From assembly GCA_963580285.1 (NCBI GenBank), contig OY757011.1, positions 161,621,908-161,685,907 of the forward strand: DNA of 64,000 nucleotides, in the 5' to 3' direction. Position 1 is the first letter of the stretch, and the number at the start of each line of letters is the position of its first letter. Below are positions 29,441 to 40,599 of this stretch, one piece after another. The notes beneath the pieces were generated by a model. The model saw only the letters and a program-made list of their open reading frames with translations, was not told the origin of the DNA and made no database searches. The position numbers and the translations under genes are program-made. Source of the DNA: Lucinisca nassula. Its lineage: Eukaryota > Mollusca > Bivalvia > Lucinida > Lucinidae.

Positions 29441-29970
29441 TTAAGAGGTAAGTTTTTTTCTTTCTTTCTTCTATTTTTGGATTAAGCCTTCTCTTAAAAA
29501 TTTCCAACTATTGACACAAAACTTATTTTCTCATGCTCGTTGGATATCTCTGTAGTTTAATGGATTCCAGACAGGTTATCCATGGCAAAATAATCAGGTC
29601 TAGATAAATGTAAACAGCTGTTTATTATATAAATATCATATTTCCTCAGAGAATCATGTACCGCACATCTTCTAATTAAGGCACCCATCTTTTTTCAGTG
29701 GCTAAAACAGGTTTGTTCCATTACTGGAAAGTGCTCTCATTCACAGAAGAAAAATCTAACACCACATAGTGTACGGGTGAGTAAACAGTATGATTATAGT
29801 GAACAGAATATTCAGCTTCAATATTATATGTGCCCGTGCATCACAAAAACTCTGGTCAGACTGCACTGCACATCAGCACAGCCTGGTCAGCACATTCAGT
29901 GATCACAAGTATCTTTTTTAGCCTTTAGACTACAACAATTCTTGCAATTTGCAATAGTGGAAGGATATGT

Positions 29971-31056
29971 CATTCCGATAACACACCCGTGCGACATAGT
30001 GCATTTTTCACACCTCCAAAATGGCTATTTTTTATGAAAATCCGTCATATTTTCCTTATTTATACTACCAACATAGGCTGTGAGTACTCATTAGATCCGC
30101 CATTTCGAGGCGGTTCTAACGAGAACCCACAACATATGTCTTTGAGCAGAAATAAGAAAAATAATGTATACCCCCGTAAACCCCAGTTTTCTCTGTAAAA
30201 AGTGGGGTTTAGGGGGTGTTCATTTCACGGACTTGTTCACGTGATGAGACTGAAAATATGTATTAAACCTGGGTTATAAAACAAAACAAAAATGCACATA
30301 TATATTTAATTTCTTATACTTACGTATTAAAGAGGAAAACATGCATACAACTCGGTAAGCACGTCACATTACGATTACACACCCGTGCAACATAGTGCAT
30401 TTTTTCACATCTCCAAAAATGGGTACTTTTCTGATGAAAACTTTGTGATATTTTTCTTATTTATTCTGCAAACATAGGTTGCAGCAGCTCGTTAGAACCG
30501 CCTCATCGAGGCTGTTCTAACGAGTACCCACAACCTATGTCTTAGAGAAGAAATAAGAAAAATAATGTATACCTTTCTCCATATAAAGTGGGGTTTAGGG
30601 GGTGTTCATTTCACGGACTTGTTCACGTGATGAGACTAAAATATCTATTAAACGTGGGTTATAAAACAAAACAAAAATGCACATGTATATTTAATTTCTT
30701 AAACTTACGTATTAAAGAGGAAAAAATGCATACAACTCGGTAAGCACGTCACTTTACGATCACCCATGCGACACAGTGCATTTTTTTCACATCTCCGAAA
30801 ATGGCTACTTTTCTGATGATATTTTTCAAATTTATACTGCAAACATGTATTGCAGTTGCTCGTTAGAACCGCCCCATTCAGTCAGTTCTAACTAGTACCC
30901 ACATAGGTTGTAGGTGCTCATTAGAATTGTCTCATTGAGGCAGTTCTAACGAGTACCCTCAACCTATTTCTTGGAGCAGAATTACAAAAAATAATGTATA
31001 CCCCAGTTTTCTCTATATAATTTGGGGTTAAGGGGTATTCATTTCATGGACTTGTT
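29971..31056. mobile_element. Tandem triplication of palindromic MITE subfamily B plus spacer
   Basis: Copies at 29971-30246, 30367-30632 and about 30751-31056 begin with CATT(C/A)CGATAACACACCCG or a close variant and end TTCACGGACTTGTTCACGTGATG (the last one eroded). The spacers after copies 1 and 2 are themselves repeats (GAGACT(G)AAAATAT...AAAGAGGAAAA...ACAACTCGGTAAGCACGTCAC). The whole MITE-plus-spacer unit of about 390 bp was therefore duplicated, rather than inserted three times. Confidence 0.75.
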
Positions 31057-31189
31057 CGTAGCAACATTATATAAATGACATAAGATTTTACACCTAACAA
31101 AGTATCTATAATAATATGAAAGACTAAATTCAGTTTTGTCTGATTAGTACAGCTGAGCATATTATTTTTTCTTTTCATATGTAACATTC

Positions 31190-32385
31190 ACGGCAGACGG
31201 CAACGGTACACCTATTATTGCTTCAGGAGGACAATGCACATGCCCTGCTGGCTTGTCCATGACAAGGGGTCGTGTCATTGGACTCCTTTACCAGCTGGCC
31301 AATTACCAGTCACTGGGTTTGTAAGTCCTTCCGGAGGATGTAGCAAAGACACCTCAACCTCAGACATGGCATGAACCAAGAGGAGAAAAGATACATGGCA
31401 AGGCAGTTCAGGACCTGCAAGTCATTGGGTTTCACATGCCAAAAGAACAGATGCAAAAGAAGCACCTCAGGTTTTAAGATCAACTCTCTACAACCCAATT
31501 AGGGGCAAACCTGTCGACTGGAAATCCAACATTAAAAAAATTGCAAACGCTATGCTTAATATGTTAGCATTGTCAGCCTTAAACAGTACCGCAGCTGAAT
31601 TCGGTCCTGCTGCACGTGGCTCTGTTTTGAGCTATCAGCAGAAGCTTTCAGATGAGTATGTTTTGTACATATGTGATGGAGTGGCCTTCCCTGAGCTGCC
31701 CTCCAGGAATATAATGAACAATAATGACAGCAAGCCAGATGGTAACTAAAGATGGCGTGTATCTGAATATGTCCGGAATAGGAAAAAATGAGGAACAGAC
31801 ACGATTTAAGAGCCACATTCGTCTCTGGTATACAATTCGAAAGAACAGGGTGACTGCTTCGAAAGTTGGTGATATCAACAGACGCAGAAAAGATTTTGAG
31901 ACTCTGGCGAAGCGACTTAAGAGCACCAGACAAGTAATTACTGCTGCTATGCGGGAGTGGTTGGCATCAGAGCCAGTAGCTGCCAGATGCTATGCAGAGA
32001 AAGCTATGAACAAAAGTGTCAACTTATATCCAAGTGCGGTTATAGTGAGCTTTTGGAGCCCTTGGTTAGCAGCCAGTCCAGATAGGAAAGTCTACAAACC
32101 TCAACGTTTTCCAGTACTTGTTCTTCTGGAGATAAAGTGCCCCAAGTAAGCAGTGTGCTAGAAGCCAGATACCTTGTGAAAACTGCCACAGGCCAGTTGG
32201 AACTTAAACGTAATCACCAAATTGAATACAATTATCAAATTCTAACACAATTGGCTGTCACGGGCCTTGAATGGTGCGACCTGTTTGTATGGTGTAAGAA
32301 TGATTTTCATTTGGAGACAGTGTATTTTAATGGGGATGTTTGTGGCAGCATTTTAAGGACAGTATTTCATTTAGGTTTGCAATAA
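31190..32385 (+). pseudogene. SWIM-finger / YqaJ-exonuclease protein of an ISL2EU-like transposon
   Basis: Reading begins with a degenerate SWIM-like finger (GGQCTCPAGLS, then GRVIGLLYQL where CxH would be expected). Around 31830-32150 the YqaJ lambda-exonuclease-like domain is clear: RKNRVTASKVGDINRRRKDF, AAMREWLASEP, ASPDRKVY and LLEIKCPK. A frameshift at about 32145 moves the rest (RNHQIEYNYQILTQLAVTGL, EWCDLFVWCKND) to another frame. YqaJ nucleases accompany the transposase in ISL2EU/IS4EU DNA transposons, and here the matching transposase lies on the opposite strand. Stops between 31460 and 31760 show decay. Confidence 0.7.
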
Positions 32386-32854
32386 TATGCATGCCCGACT
32401 ATAGCACTTCAGTAAGTCAGTTGCTATTTGGAAAGATAATACGATAAAGTAATTAAAGTTGATTGAAAGATGCTACAAGAACAAACAGGAGACACTTTCA
32501 TTCATTTCTTCGCCACAGCTTCAGTGGAAATCTAATTTCATCATATCCATAACAAAATAAAATATTGTTCTCTACCTATTCGGCCCATGACTTTACAACT
32601 GGGCGTTTGAATAAAGCAAGCATGCGTGCTAGTGTCCACAGTTGGTTAGCCGAACCTGCTATTGAAAGGGGCAATGGTGTATCAAATAAATGGTTGACTC
32701 TCTCCACATGGATTTACGATTTGCTCAATATCTGTGACCTCACTAGGAATAAATTGTTTTTTTTTTGTTTTGTTTTTTGCTGCTCAGAAAGTGGGGAATA
32801 TAGAGTGTGACACTTTTTGGGGATAACACTTTACGCAGAGTGAAATAGAAGTAG
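32386..32854. other. Transposon interior, no gene seen
   Basis: Spacer between the convergent YqaJ and transposase remnants. The short ORF at 32565-32810 shows no domain. Confidence 0.4.
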
Positions 32855-33145
32855 GGGGCAATGATCAGGAATTGATACAATCAACACATAGCTCCCATCA
32901 GAGACACGAAAGGGAAAGAAACACAAACATGCAGCAACAGGCCTAATGGAAACATCAACAGCGGAAAGCCAAAAGGACAGTTACTTTCCCACAAAATGGC
33001 CAACAGGCTATCCAAAATAAAATAACACAAACACCTAAAGACAAACCGTAACAAAAATAAATCGCAACAGAAGAACCGCCTTGGAACAGCCAGCGGAAAC
33101 GAACACCACCGGGGGACCCAAATCGACTTTACGTGGAGCCTGTAT
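32855..33145 (-). mobile_element. SINE-like repeat, family C
   Basis: Minus-strand copy of a repeat also at 34555-34810 (+), 40600-40960 (+) and 50107-50480 (-). Shared phrases are AAAGGACAGTTACTTTCCCA and CAAAATGGCCAAC and, further on, GCCTTGGAACAG. It replaces the 3' end of the transposase. Confidence 0.65.
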
Positions 33146-33871
33146 CTGCCATCACATCATCCCCTGGTTCAAGCAAGTCTAACAGGCCAGATAACTTTGT
33201 TATTTCAACATCAGACAGACAAAGAAAAAAAAACATTTAACAGCATCATGAGGAGCAATCCCTAGGAGGCATTTGAAAGTATTAGTTTCCTTATAAGTTC
33301 AGTAGGACTGAGAGTTCAAAACTAGCGACGAAGGCTGCTGTGTTCGGATTTTGGCACAGACTACAATAACTTCAGTTCTCGGATGCTCCTGGCTGGTGAT
33401 TTTTGGCAGCCAGATTGGGATGTGTCCAAGAACAAAGTAAAGGGAATTAGCCCAAGTGACAATTTTTCTGCTCACTGTTGCTACTGAGTAATTGAAGCGA
33501 ACACTTAAGTCCTGCTCAAGGAGGCCAACTCGTAACCTACACATAAACATGAAAAACTCATCTATTAAAAGCATGCACCTTTTACGCCCGGCTAAACGTT
33601 TTGTCTCACTGGCCGTGTAGTATGCACTTTGCATGTTCGGAGCACTTGGCTCAATGCATCCATAAAAAGCCAGGAACAGCTTGTAAGAATGAAACCCTGT
33701 GGAAAAGTTTTTTAAACTTTTGTCTGTTGAAAACCTTGCTACACCAAATCTTTCTAAATATAGCTGTTGTTGAAGTGTTTGACATTCTGACCTGGCTGAC
33801 GCTAGTTGCTCAGCTAGCTGCTCAATTTTTAATCTGACTGTTTGTTGTTTGTTCGTCCAGCTCAGCATGAC

Positions 33872-34151
33872 CATCACGAAAACACGCCTATATAATTTTG
33901 ACCCCCTTGAACCCTACTTTTATATAGTAAAATTGTGGTTTCCGGGGGTATACCTTATTTTTCTAATTTCTGCTCTGAAATATAGAATGTGGGTACTCGT
34001 TAGAACCGCCTCGATGAGGCGGTTCTAACGAGTGCCCACAATCTATATTTTGAGCAGAAATAAGAAAAATATCACAATATTTCATCATAAAATTTTCATT
34101 TTTTCGGCGATAAAGGTGGCAATGTATTTGTATAGGCGTGTTTGCGTAATG
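33872..34151. mobile_element. Palindromic MITE, subfamily A, inside the transposase
   Basis: Full copy from CATCACGAAAACACGCC to GGCGTGTTTGCGTAATG with an intact CGTTAGAACCGCCTC / GAGGCGGTTCTAACG palindrome. It interrupts exon 3 of the THAP-DDE gene. Confidence 0.8.
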
Positions 34152-34554
34152 CTCAATAGTCGAGGTGTCGAAAGCAATATCACTGACCGATGACTGTAGT
34201 TCCGCTTCTTTCTTGCAAAAAAAAAAGGAAATTAATATAAGGGACGTGGACTCCTGTCAATACGGCATATATGTGGAGTTTTAAAATTATAAATACTCGT
34301 GTTTAGTTTTCAAAGTACACTGTGAAAGAAGCTGTTTTTATTTATTCACAAGGAATGAATATCAACAAACCTGCAAAGTTTCTTCGTTGACTTTGCTGGA
34401 GAGGCTTCCTTTCTTTTGATCGCTCGTCGTTGCGGTTTTGTGATAGACCAATCAAATACCGATGGCACAGCATTTGGTTTCAGCTTCTTCCTGATGTTGT
34501 ACCATCCCTTGTAGTCATCCTTTGTGAAGTGCTTTGAACAAACAACTGTTTGAT

Positions 34555-34810
34555 TTGAAATCTGAAAAAGAAAACGTTTTTATGTTGTTGTTTGTTACTT
34601 ATTGTGTGTATCACTTGTGTCTTTTAATTTTGGATGGCCATATGGCCATTTTGTGGGAAAGTAACTGTCATTATGGCCTTCCTTTGTTTAGGTTTCCATT
34701 ATGGTCTGGTCGCTTAATGTTTGTATTTCTTTCCCTTTGGTGTCTTTGATGGGTGGAGTAAGTTAATTGTATCAATTCCTGATCTTTGTTTTACTTCTAC
34801 TTTGTTTAGA
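34555..34810 (+). mobile_element. SINE-like repeat, family C, in the transposase intron
   Basis: GGCCATTTTGTGGGAAAGTA and CTTCCTTTGTTTAGG are shared with 40770-40850. It lies in the intron between THAP exons 1 and 2. Confidence 0.6.
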
Positions 34811-35270
34811 TTGTGATTCCTTTCAAAACAGCATATACGGTATGCCTTTTCATAATGCACGTGGCATCTTTGGATCAAATACGGTACCTCTTTGTGATAA
34901 ACAATTAAAATTTATTCTGGAATTAATCTGCCTTAAAAATAGAGGACAGGATATTTTGATGAAAGGTAAGCTGTTTCGTTTTATAAAAAAGCTACAGAAA
35001 TAATTCAAATGATGTTATTACCTTAAAGTTGGGCCCTTCATCACTTCTTATTTTGATGATCCATTGTTTTCTTAACAGTTCATTCTTAGGAATTCGGTGA
35101 AAAGACAAGGCTGTATCATATCTACCATCAGAAGTACAAATTGGTACACACCAATGAAAATGAATTGATTTTGTTTCAGAAAAAGTAGCAATAGAAGCTT
35201 CATTTGTAGCCATATCCATCATATTAGCTCTACTTAGCCTTGATCTGGTTTTGGAATGTAAAACATGCAT

Positions 35271-35875
35271 GTAATTTGAAAGGTGGCTAGCTGTGGGTCG
35301 CCATTAACGAGATGCTGAAAATTCACGAGAGGTTTACGAAAACCGATCTATTAGGCGATGTCACTGACTAATTTATTCTTTTCATAAAGATCAGTCTCAT
35401 GTCAAATTGGACCAGCTATAGTATTTTCTTGGGCGAATTTTATTCATAGATGTATACAACTAAATTTATACTAACAGTATTTACTATGAATAATATACCT
35501 CGTAGATGTATACTTTAGTGCCCAATATAAAACTACTTTTCTGTCAATCATTTTTGACGTAATTACCTAGTGAATCCGTATGTTATTTAGTGGGCGTGGT
35601 TTAGTATGCATTAAAGTTAGTAAGCATATTTTCTAGTGTTTTATTAGTAAATGTTGGATTAAAACTATGTCACTGATAGTTGAATTCGAATATATTTGGC
35701 GCCATATATTAATATTAAATTTATGTCACTGTATCATTAATTTAACAGCAACCTGATAATTTGCTACATAGCTGCAATATGAGTGTCTTCCCTTTGACAT
35801 AATAATAGCTGACAAGTAGAAGCTTTAGTAAAGCTTTTCATTCACATTCTAAGTTCGATTGTCAACCCAGTTTCT
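35271..35875. other. No gene seen
   Basis: AT-rich sequence, perhaps the 5' end of the ISL2EU-like element. Its terminus could not be placed. Confidence 0.4.
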
Positions 35876-35985
35876 TGTTTAGTTTTAGGTTTAACGTCCC
35901 CGTCAGCACCGTAAAGGTCATTTTGGAGTCGTTGTTTCCAAAACATTGGGACATTTACTCAATATTAAGATGAAATATGACCCTC
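35876..35985 (-). mobile_element. SINE family 1, tail fragment
   Basis: Only the 3' portion GGTTTAACGTCCCCGTCAGC through GGGACATTTACTCAATATT is kept. Confidence 0.6.
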
Positions 35986-36297
35986 CAGCCTCTTGGCAAT
36001 TATTGCAGTTGCAGTTTTCTGTCAGACGATTTCTGCACATTAACCTCCCTTGAATTTCTAAAAATAAATGTTCTATTTGACTGGAAAAAGGATATATCTA
36101 TAACTAATTGATATGGTATGAAAATATGTTTCATACGGTTGAATTTTCTTATAATATCCTTTTATGAGAATGTCTTGTTTCTGTGAATTTCTTTGTTGCA
36201 TGAAAACTAAAACCTCTCTAAAAGATGTATTATTCTGTCCACCTTGCTGATTTAATCTACTCCCTGACCAGATATTGATCAGACAGGCTTTGATCAT

Positions 36298-36793
36298 CAT
36301 AGTGCAGATTATATTTCTGGTCCTTTGGGATCATTGAGTTCTGCTTAAGCCGGTGCTACAGGGCGTAGCCGGTGTTGCATATTTCAGTACTTGTCATGAA
36401 CAGACTCGATAAAACCGAGTCTGGTCATGAACAGACTCAATAAAACCGAGTCTGCAATTTTCGTTTAGTTGGTGTATTCCTTGCTTCCAAGGGATCTAAC
36501 TTCAGAACTTATTTACTTTCGCCGTAGCTGGTGTTGTGTCGTGTGGCGGCCGTAAAACGTCTCCCCGTACATCATCATAGTACAGATTATATTTTCTGGT
36601 CCTTTGGGATCATTGAGTTCATTTGGTATCATTTTGAAAATAGAGTTCTGCCTAAGCCGGTGCTAGAGGGCGTGGCCGGTGTTGCATATTTCAGTACTGG
36701 TCATGAACAGACTCAATAAAACCGAGTCTGCTTGTTTCGTTTATTTGGTGTATTCCTTGCTTCCAAAGGATCTAACTTCAGAACTTATTTGTA
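36298..36793 (+). repeat. Degenerate dimer related to the ribozyme repeats, without a ribozyme
   Basis: Two units about 277 bp apart start ATAGT(G/A)CAGATTATATTT. They match the reverse complement of the 262-bp unit at 47623-48060, including GGTGTATTCCTTGCTTCCAA and GTGGCGGCCGTAAAACGTCT. Where the hammerhead should lie there is instead CAGACTC(A)...CGAGTCTG, another small hairpin. Confidence 0.65.
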
Positions 36794-37165
36794 TTAATTA
36801 AAGCAACCCTCTCTATTGATCTCGATAATGGAACACTTTCCTTATAAGGTGGGCACGCAATTATTTGTCACACCATCATGAGCCCGATTGAGGCTCACAT
36901 CCCTTCAGTTTGAAAGTCTGAAATAATTTATAAAGCTTCTTTCTCTCTCAATATTGATATGTTCATTAAACATTGAAATAGTACTTTCTCATTCTTCAGG
37001 CCCGACCCCGTATCACCACATCCAGAGAAACGAACCTGGGAGCACAATGACAGCTGTCCTGTTCATATGTCCGTCTGTCAGACTAACTAAATCGTGAAGC
37101 AAATTCTTTCCCTCATAAGTTAGACTGGGACGGGATAGCTGGTATTTTTCATCCCTCAGAATCAC
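36794..37165. other. No gene seen
   Basis: No coding or repeat signal beyond short ORFs. Confidence 0.4.
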
Positions 37166-37436
37166 AACGCGAAAATATATATTGGTCGTGTGTCCGTCCG
37201 TTTGTCAGTCCGTCCGTCCGTCCGCGACCTCTTCAGCAGGTAAAACCTTGCTGAGCAGGTGACACGGCTGTCATAACAAGCTCGATCAGTCCGACCTACT
37301 GCAGTTTTGAAAATATAGGTTGGTCGTCTTTCCGCCCGTTTGTAAGTCCGTCCGTCCGCCACCTCTTCAGCAAGTAAAACTTCACTGAGCAGGTGACGCG
37401 ACTGTCATAACAAGCTTGATCAGGCTGGCCTACTAC
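37166..37436. repeat. Tandem duplication of about 138 bp with GTCCGTCCG tracts
   Basis: GAAAATATA..TTGGTCGT with a run of GTCCGTCCG, followed by CCTCTTCAGCA(G/A)GTAAAAC and GAGCAGGTGAC, occurs at 37171 and again at 37309. Confidence 0.65.
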
Positions 37437-37585
37437 ATATGCATAGACGGTCCGACTCGCACCACTTTTTTGAGGTAGGCTCAGAACCTCTATGCAGTTT
37501 ATCAGTACTCGTGTGCAGTCGATTTTAGCTCTGCGTGGAAGCATCATGCAGGCTAAACTAATTCTTCAAGACGCAATAGCCGGGG
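37437..37585 (-). mobile_element. SINE family 1, head fragment
   Basis: Keeps the A/B-box half (CGGTCCGACTCGCACC, TCAGTACTCGTGTGC, GCGTGGAAGCATCATGCA) but not the tail. Confidence 0.65.
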
Positions 37586-37964
37586 CCGTCGACCATGTAA
37601 CCAAGCACAAAATCTTTTTCAGCACTAAAGTCCACATGACTATCACTGATTTGATGGTTTCGAAGTGAGGTCAGCGTGTTGCGTAATAGGGTAAGCTGTA
37701 GAATCTGGGCTTGAATCATGCATGTGTTGGATTTGGCAAACAGTGTTGGTCGAGATTAGACGCCACAGAGCGCGGCGTCTAATGAGGGTCTATGCTGTTT
37801 CCTTAGATTACAATAATACAGAATATTTACATTTCCAGTGTAAAGTCTAAATTAAATAAATAAAAAACAACGTAGTTCATCTATGAGGGCTTGAGAGCAA
37901 TATGAAAACATTTTATGAAAGCTGTACTTGTAAAGAAAACTTACTGGGGTTGCTTCCCTTGTTG
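37586..37964. other. No gene seen
   Basis: Unassigned AT-rich sequence. Confidence 0.4.
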
Positions 37965-38023
37965 AATAAAAATCAAAAATGAGTTCCTTTAAGAGCAATG
38001 AAAACATTCATAAGAAAGAAAAT

Positions 38024-38069
38024 GGGTCATACTACGTAGTTTCGGCCAATAAAGCCTCATTAGTGATCC
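38024..38069 (-). ncRNA. Hammerhead ribozyme, core-mutated (array 2, unit 1)
   Basis: The core reads CTAATGA instead of CTGATGA, changing the essential G, and stem I has a GGATCA arm against TGACCC. It is probably inactive. Confidence 0.7.
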
Positions 38070-38395
38070 GGCAAAGAAAGCCAGAGGAAACATACTGCAA
38101 TTTTGCGAATTTCGAATAGGCAGTCGATTCAAAGACTGATATAAATCAAAATGGGGTCCAAATAATTAAAAGCCTGTCTAGAATAGGAGTCTAAACCAAT
38201 AATTTATTTCTGATTTCTCAGAATATTCACGCTGATCTCAAAGGACCAAAAGTAAAATAAAAACTGCACTATGGTTGATGTACGGGGAGACGTTTTAGGG
38301 CCGCCACACGGCAAAACACCAGCTGCAGTGAAGGCAAATAAAAATAAAAAATGAGTTCCTTTAAGAGCAATGAAAACATTCATAAGAAAGAAAAT

Positions 38396-38441
38396 GGGTC
38401 ATACTACGTAGTTTCGGCTAATAAAGCCTCATCAGTGACCC
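38396..38441 (-). ncRNA. Hammerhead ribozyme (array 2, unit 2)
   Basis: CTGATGA, GGCT/AGCC stem II, GAAA and a GGGTCA/TGACCC stem I are all intact. Confidence 0.85.
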
Positions 38442-38778
38442 TGTAATGATCCGGCAAAGAAAGCCAGAGGAAACCTACTGCAATTTTGCGAATTTCGAAT
38501 AGGCAGTCGATTCAAAGACTGATATAAATCAAAATGGGGTCCAAATAATTAAAAGCCTGTCTAGAATAGGAGTCTAAACCAATAATTTATTTCTGATTTC
38601 TCAGAATATTCACGCTGATCTCAAAGGACCAAAAGTAAAATAAAAACTGCACTATGGTTGATGTACGGGGAGACGTTTTACGGCCGCCACACGGCACAAC
38701 ACCAGCTGCAGTGAAGGCAAATAAAAATAAAAAATGAGTTCCTTTAAGAGCAATGAAAACATTCATAAGAAAGAAAAT

Positions 38779-38824
38779 GGGTCATACTACGTAGTTTCGG
38801 CTAATAAAGCCTCATCAGTGATCC
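38779..38824 (-). ncRNA. Hammerhead ribozyme (array 2, unit 3)
   Basis: The core is intact, but the stem I arm is GGATCA, leaving one A-C mismatch with TGACCC. Confidence 0.75.
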
Positions 38825-39161
38825 TGTAATGATCCGACAAAGAAAGCCAGAGGAAACATACTGCAATTTTGCGAATTTCGAATAGGCAGTCGATTCAAAG
38901 ACTGATATAAATCAAAATGGGGTCCAAATAATTAAAAGCCTGTCTAGAATAGGAGTCTAAACCAATAATTTATTTCTGATTTCTCAGAATATTCACGCTG
39001 ATCTCAAAGGACCAAAAGTAAAATAAAAACTGCACTATGGTTGATGTACGGGGAGACGTTTTACGGCCGCCACACGGCACAACACCAGCTGCAGTGAAGG
39101 CAAATAAAAATAAAAAATGAGTTCCTTTAAGAGCAATGAAAACATTCATAAGAAAGAAAAT

Positions 39162-39207
39162 GGGTCATACTACGTAGTTTCGGCTAATAAAGCCTCATCA
39201 GTGACCC
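39162..39207 (-). ncRNA. Hammerhead ribozyme (array 2, unit 4)
   Basis: Core and both stems are intact. The unit stops six bases beyond it. Confidence 0.85.
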
Positions 39208-39213
39208 TGTAAT

Positions 39214-39840
39214 AGTAGCTGAACAGTGGATGTATGACTGAACCTGTTTTTATCGGAAATTCTAAAACAATTTCATTTATAATTGATCAGTCTGCATATT
39301 TGTTTGTATGTCCATTTCTCATTTGCAAGCAAATGTTAGTGCAGACAGATGCAAGGTTTTCACCTCATTATTGTAAAGTTCATGTCAAATCTGTACTGTG
39401 TTCAGCAAAGTTCCAAGATTTTCTTAGATCTAATTGCAGCCGTGTTTGGCTCACCAGCACTGCGTATTTCCCACTCGTCACAATATCATGTGACTCACCT
39501 AAGACTGACAAACTGAACTGTGGTTAATATAAGTACAACTGAAATGTTCACGCCGTCCTTAAGTCTACGACTGTTCAGAGGGATAGAAATCTTATCTATA
39601 CTTCTCTAGACTCTACAGTTTTCTTTACTCGCATATGCGGGTAAGAGTGACTGTAGGTAAACACCGACGGCCCAGGCGGATTCGGAGCAGATATTGTTAT
39701 TTGATTTTCATAACGGGAGAGATTGCGACAGCTTATGTTAGACAGGGCCATTTTGATTTAATTTCAAAATTCAATATTGGACCTAAAGGCATTTATTCTG
39801 TAAGGGTAGAACACACCGTGTGTTCATAATTGTTTTATTG
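39214..39840. other. No gene seen
   Basis: ORFs at 39234-39527 and 39635-39829 lack family resemblance. Confidence 0.4.
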
Positions 39841-40094
39841 CCCCCTGTGGTATACTGACTATAGCAGATCAAAGGCGGCCCTTAATAGGGTGATTAGTAG
39901 CTCTTGTTGTATCCCCTGACTGAGGCACTTAAGAGGAAAATCAATAATGTACACCAGTCAACAGTAAGTAATTTATTGATTTTCCCCAAGGAGGCCCCTT
40001 ACCTGTTGAAGACAGGGGACGTCTCTTCAGTCAGCTCTGAGGGCTACATAATATTATGTAATGAAATGATAGTCCTCAATAATCAAGAATAAAT

Positions 40095-40345
40095 GCCTTT
40101 AAATCTCTTCTGCAACAAGGTCTATCGGAACCCGAATTTTATGGTTACTTAGTATATAAATTCAGAAAAATATACAACCGCAATGACTTCAGCACCCAAT
40201 TTCGTAAAATCATTCTTCGATATAAAAAGATACAACATGGATGCTATACGACAGACTGCATGCATGGTTGTAACCCAATCACGGTTGGCAACTTTGCTTC
40301 CCTCTTTAATTGCACGCCGGTGGGTCAGGCCTCAGATTCTATGAC
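40095..40345 (+). pseudogene. Remnant of a dispersed retroelement ORF, family uncertain
   Basis: One frame reads LLQQGLSEPEFYGYLVYKFR and then NDFSTQFRKIILRYKK. After a frameshift near 40240 another frame gives NPITVGNFASLFNCTPVG and QASDSM. I recognise the phrases as repetitive in mollusc sequence but cannot name the element type. Confidence 0.4.
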
Positions 40346-40599
40346 GGTTCCAACGTAAAGGCTTATTGAGAATTAGAGAGATCTAATTCAAGGTAATGTT
40401 GGTTGGTGCCTGATGCTCTGTCTCTGGCCGGGCCTATCGGAGTCTAACTGTTGGTTTTCTTTTCAGTGGTTTCTTGCTGTCGAGTCCTCACCGTTGTCTC
40501 ACATCTGTGGTTCTTTGATTATTTGTGTTCACGGAGATGTTGCACTGATGAGTTAGGAGGCCTTCATGCGGACTGAACAAATTATTTGTCTAAATCGCG

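Larger units (their letters stand above)
33125..35270 (-). pseudogene. THAP-DDE_Tnp_4 transposase (ISL2EU-like), spliced and decayed
   Basis: Exon 1 (35270-35022) ends in AAG|GTAATA and encodes the first half of a THAP zinc finger (WCVPICTSDGRYDTALSFHR, LLRKQW). Exon 2 (34561-34371), after CTTTTTCAG, completes it (TVVCSKHFTKDDYKG, LKPNAVPSVFDW). Exon 3 carries a coiled coil, then FSTGFHSYKLFLAFYG and the helix-turn-helix DEFFMFMCRLRVGLLEQDLS with FNYSVATVSRKIVTWANSLY. The first catalytic block reads VVCAKI where IDCTEI-like sequence with the aspartate is usual. A TGA follows LNSQSY near 33297 and homology resumes (GLLDLLEPGDDVMAD). A MITE splits exon 3. It is therefore inactive. Confidence 0.75.
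37965..39213 (-). repeat. Retrozyme-like array 2: 3.3 units of 383 bp
   Basis: Units begin AATAAAAAT(C/A)AAAAATGAG at 37965, 38337, 38720 and 39103. Spacings are 372, 383 and 383. Unit 1 is short because CCCTGTA-type sequence beside the ribozyme is deleted. The array shares its full layout with array 1 but has its own fixed differences (CCTTTAAG, TTTTGCG, CAAAGGACC), so the two arrays were amplified separately. It ends abruptly at CCCTGTAAT|AGTAGC. Confidence 0.8.

Noticed and set aside
33872..34151. Subfamily A MITEs as Helitrons (TC start, 3' hairpin)
   Set aside because: Both ends are inverted versions of each other and there is no CTRR 3' end. The palindrome is central, not subterminal.
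40536..40560. Another hammerhead (GCACTGATGAGTTAGG)
   Set aside because: CTGATGAG is present but no GAAA or stem II partner follows at the right distance.
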